From the NCBI GenBank assembly GCA_050250665.1, contig JBFWOF010000030.1:12067-76066 (forward strand): a stretch of 64,000 bases of DNA, given 5' to 3'. The translations under genes were made by a program, and so were the position numbers. Below the pieces are notes generated by a model. That model was not told where the DNA came from. It made no database searches and saw nothing but the letters and a program-made list of their open reading frames with translations. Shown here piece after piece: positions 63,662-64,000 of this stretch (position 1 is the stretch's first letter; each line of letters opens with the position of its first letter). Source of the DNA: JADKFD01 sp050250665. Its GTDB lineage: Bacteria > Pseudomonadota > Gammaproteobacteria > Xanthomonadales > SZUA-5.

Positions 63662-64000
63662 AAGAGCAGTTGTCCGGATGTGTCCACCGGTAGGAGCGCC
63701 CTTGCGGCGCGACCGTCGCGTTCAGGACGCTAGACCCCGTCCTTCTCGCCCAAGTGGGGACAAGAATCTCAACGCGGAGAACGCAGAGTGACGCGGAGAA
63801 CGCAGAGAGAGGCTTGATTCGGCTTAGCATGCCACCCTCCCGTCCCGAAACTGCCTGCGGGCCATGAACCCCGGCGTCATTGCGACCCCCGATCAAGTCC
63901 GGGGTCGCAATGACGCCGGGGGTCATGGCCCGTGAGCCCTGTCGACCCGACACCCATGGCGCGCCAAGGCGGCCCCGCAACGACACCCCCCCTGAAAAGC
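63662..64000. repeat. Repeat-bearing right end of the window
   Basis: A GTAGGAGCGCCCTTGCGGCG unit (63691-63712) is followed by a GCAGAG-family block (63768-63810: GGAGAACGCAGAGTGACG) and a GCCATGAACCCCGGCGTCATTGC module at 63861-63883. Palindromic CCCCGATCAAGTCCGGGG-type sequence continues to about 63915. No gene start is seen to position 64000. Confidence 0.6.

Overview
The window looks like chromosomal DNA of a high-GC gammaproteobacterium, most probably of the order Lysobacterales (Xanthomonadales). This rests on the core genes (smc, trxB next to ftsK and lolA, rpsP-rimM-trmD-rplS, parC, purT), the FabR/DesT-type control of an aerobic desaturase, and intergenic spaces packed with short GC-rich hairpin repeats. 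The assignment is inferred from gene content. No rRNA, tRNA, transposase, phage gene or CRISPR array was seen.

Layout. 0-8 kb: a DUF5989 mini-protein, a GFA-family zinc protein, a three-gene ABC exporter operon (ATPase, FtsX-type permease, AttH-like lipoprotein), an enoyl-CoA isomerase and a PCu(A)C copper chaperone, then a 1-kb array of three long repeats. 8-18 kb: an aerobic fatty-acid desaturase and ferredoxin-reductase operon facing a TetR regulator across a perfect palindrome, a sterol-desaturase-like enzyme facing an AraC regulator, an XRE/MmyB regulator facing a small membrane protein, and a VOC-bicupin protein. 18-27 kb: an HPF-like protein, lexA facing a MrfA helicase-MrfB nuclease pair across a GAAC-N7-GAAC box, and smc. 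27-36 kb: threonine aldolase, a BlaI/BlaR1-type pair, a Cys/Met-type PLP enzyme, a FemAB/GNAT-like protein, an epimerase-like protein and trxB. 36-42 kb: ftsK, an ACT protein, a ClpS-like/membrane/YwqG fusion protein and lolA, then four tandem 155-bp units. 42-51 kb, all on the minus strand: penicillin-acylase and prolyl-oligopeptidase operon, FmdB-type protein, RNase T and parC. 51-64 kb: rpsP-rimM-(repeat-filled gap)-trmD-rplS, a secreted penicillin acylase, an AlkA-like glycosylase with a SecB-like partner, a transglutaminase/propeller/M15 peptidase operon, and purT.

How the genes work together. Several modules are self-contained and locally regulated: desaturase and electron donor under a DesT-like repressor; lexA and a mitomycin-repair-type pair sharing one SOS-like box; BlaI/BlaR1 with an autoregulatory operator. 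Envelope functions recur (exporter, LolA, two acylases, peptidases, transglutaminase).

The most unusual points are: (1) a single-pass membrane protein joining a ClpS-like N-degron-pocket domain to a YwqG/DUF1963 domain, lying between ftsK and lolA; (2) a LexA whose recognition helix and adjacent box resemble the alphaproteobacterial type; (3) a BlaR1-type protease whose sensor domain is replaced by a Pro/Ala-rich tail; (4) several families of hairpin repeats, one of which supplies the stop codon of three genes.
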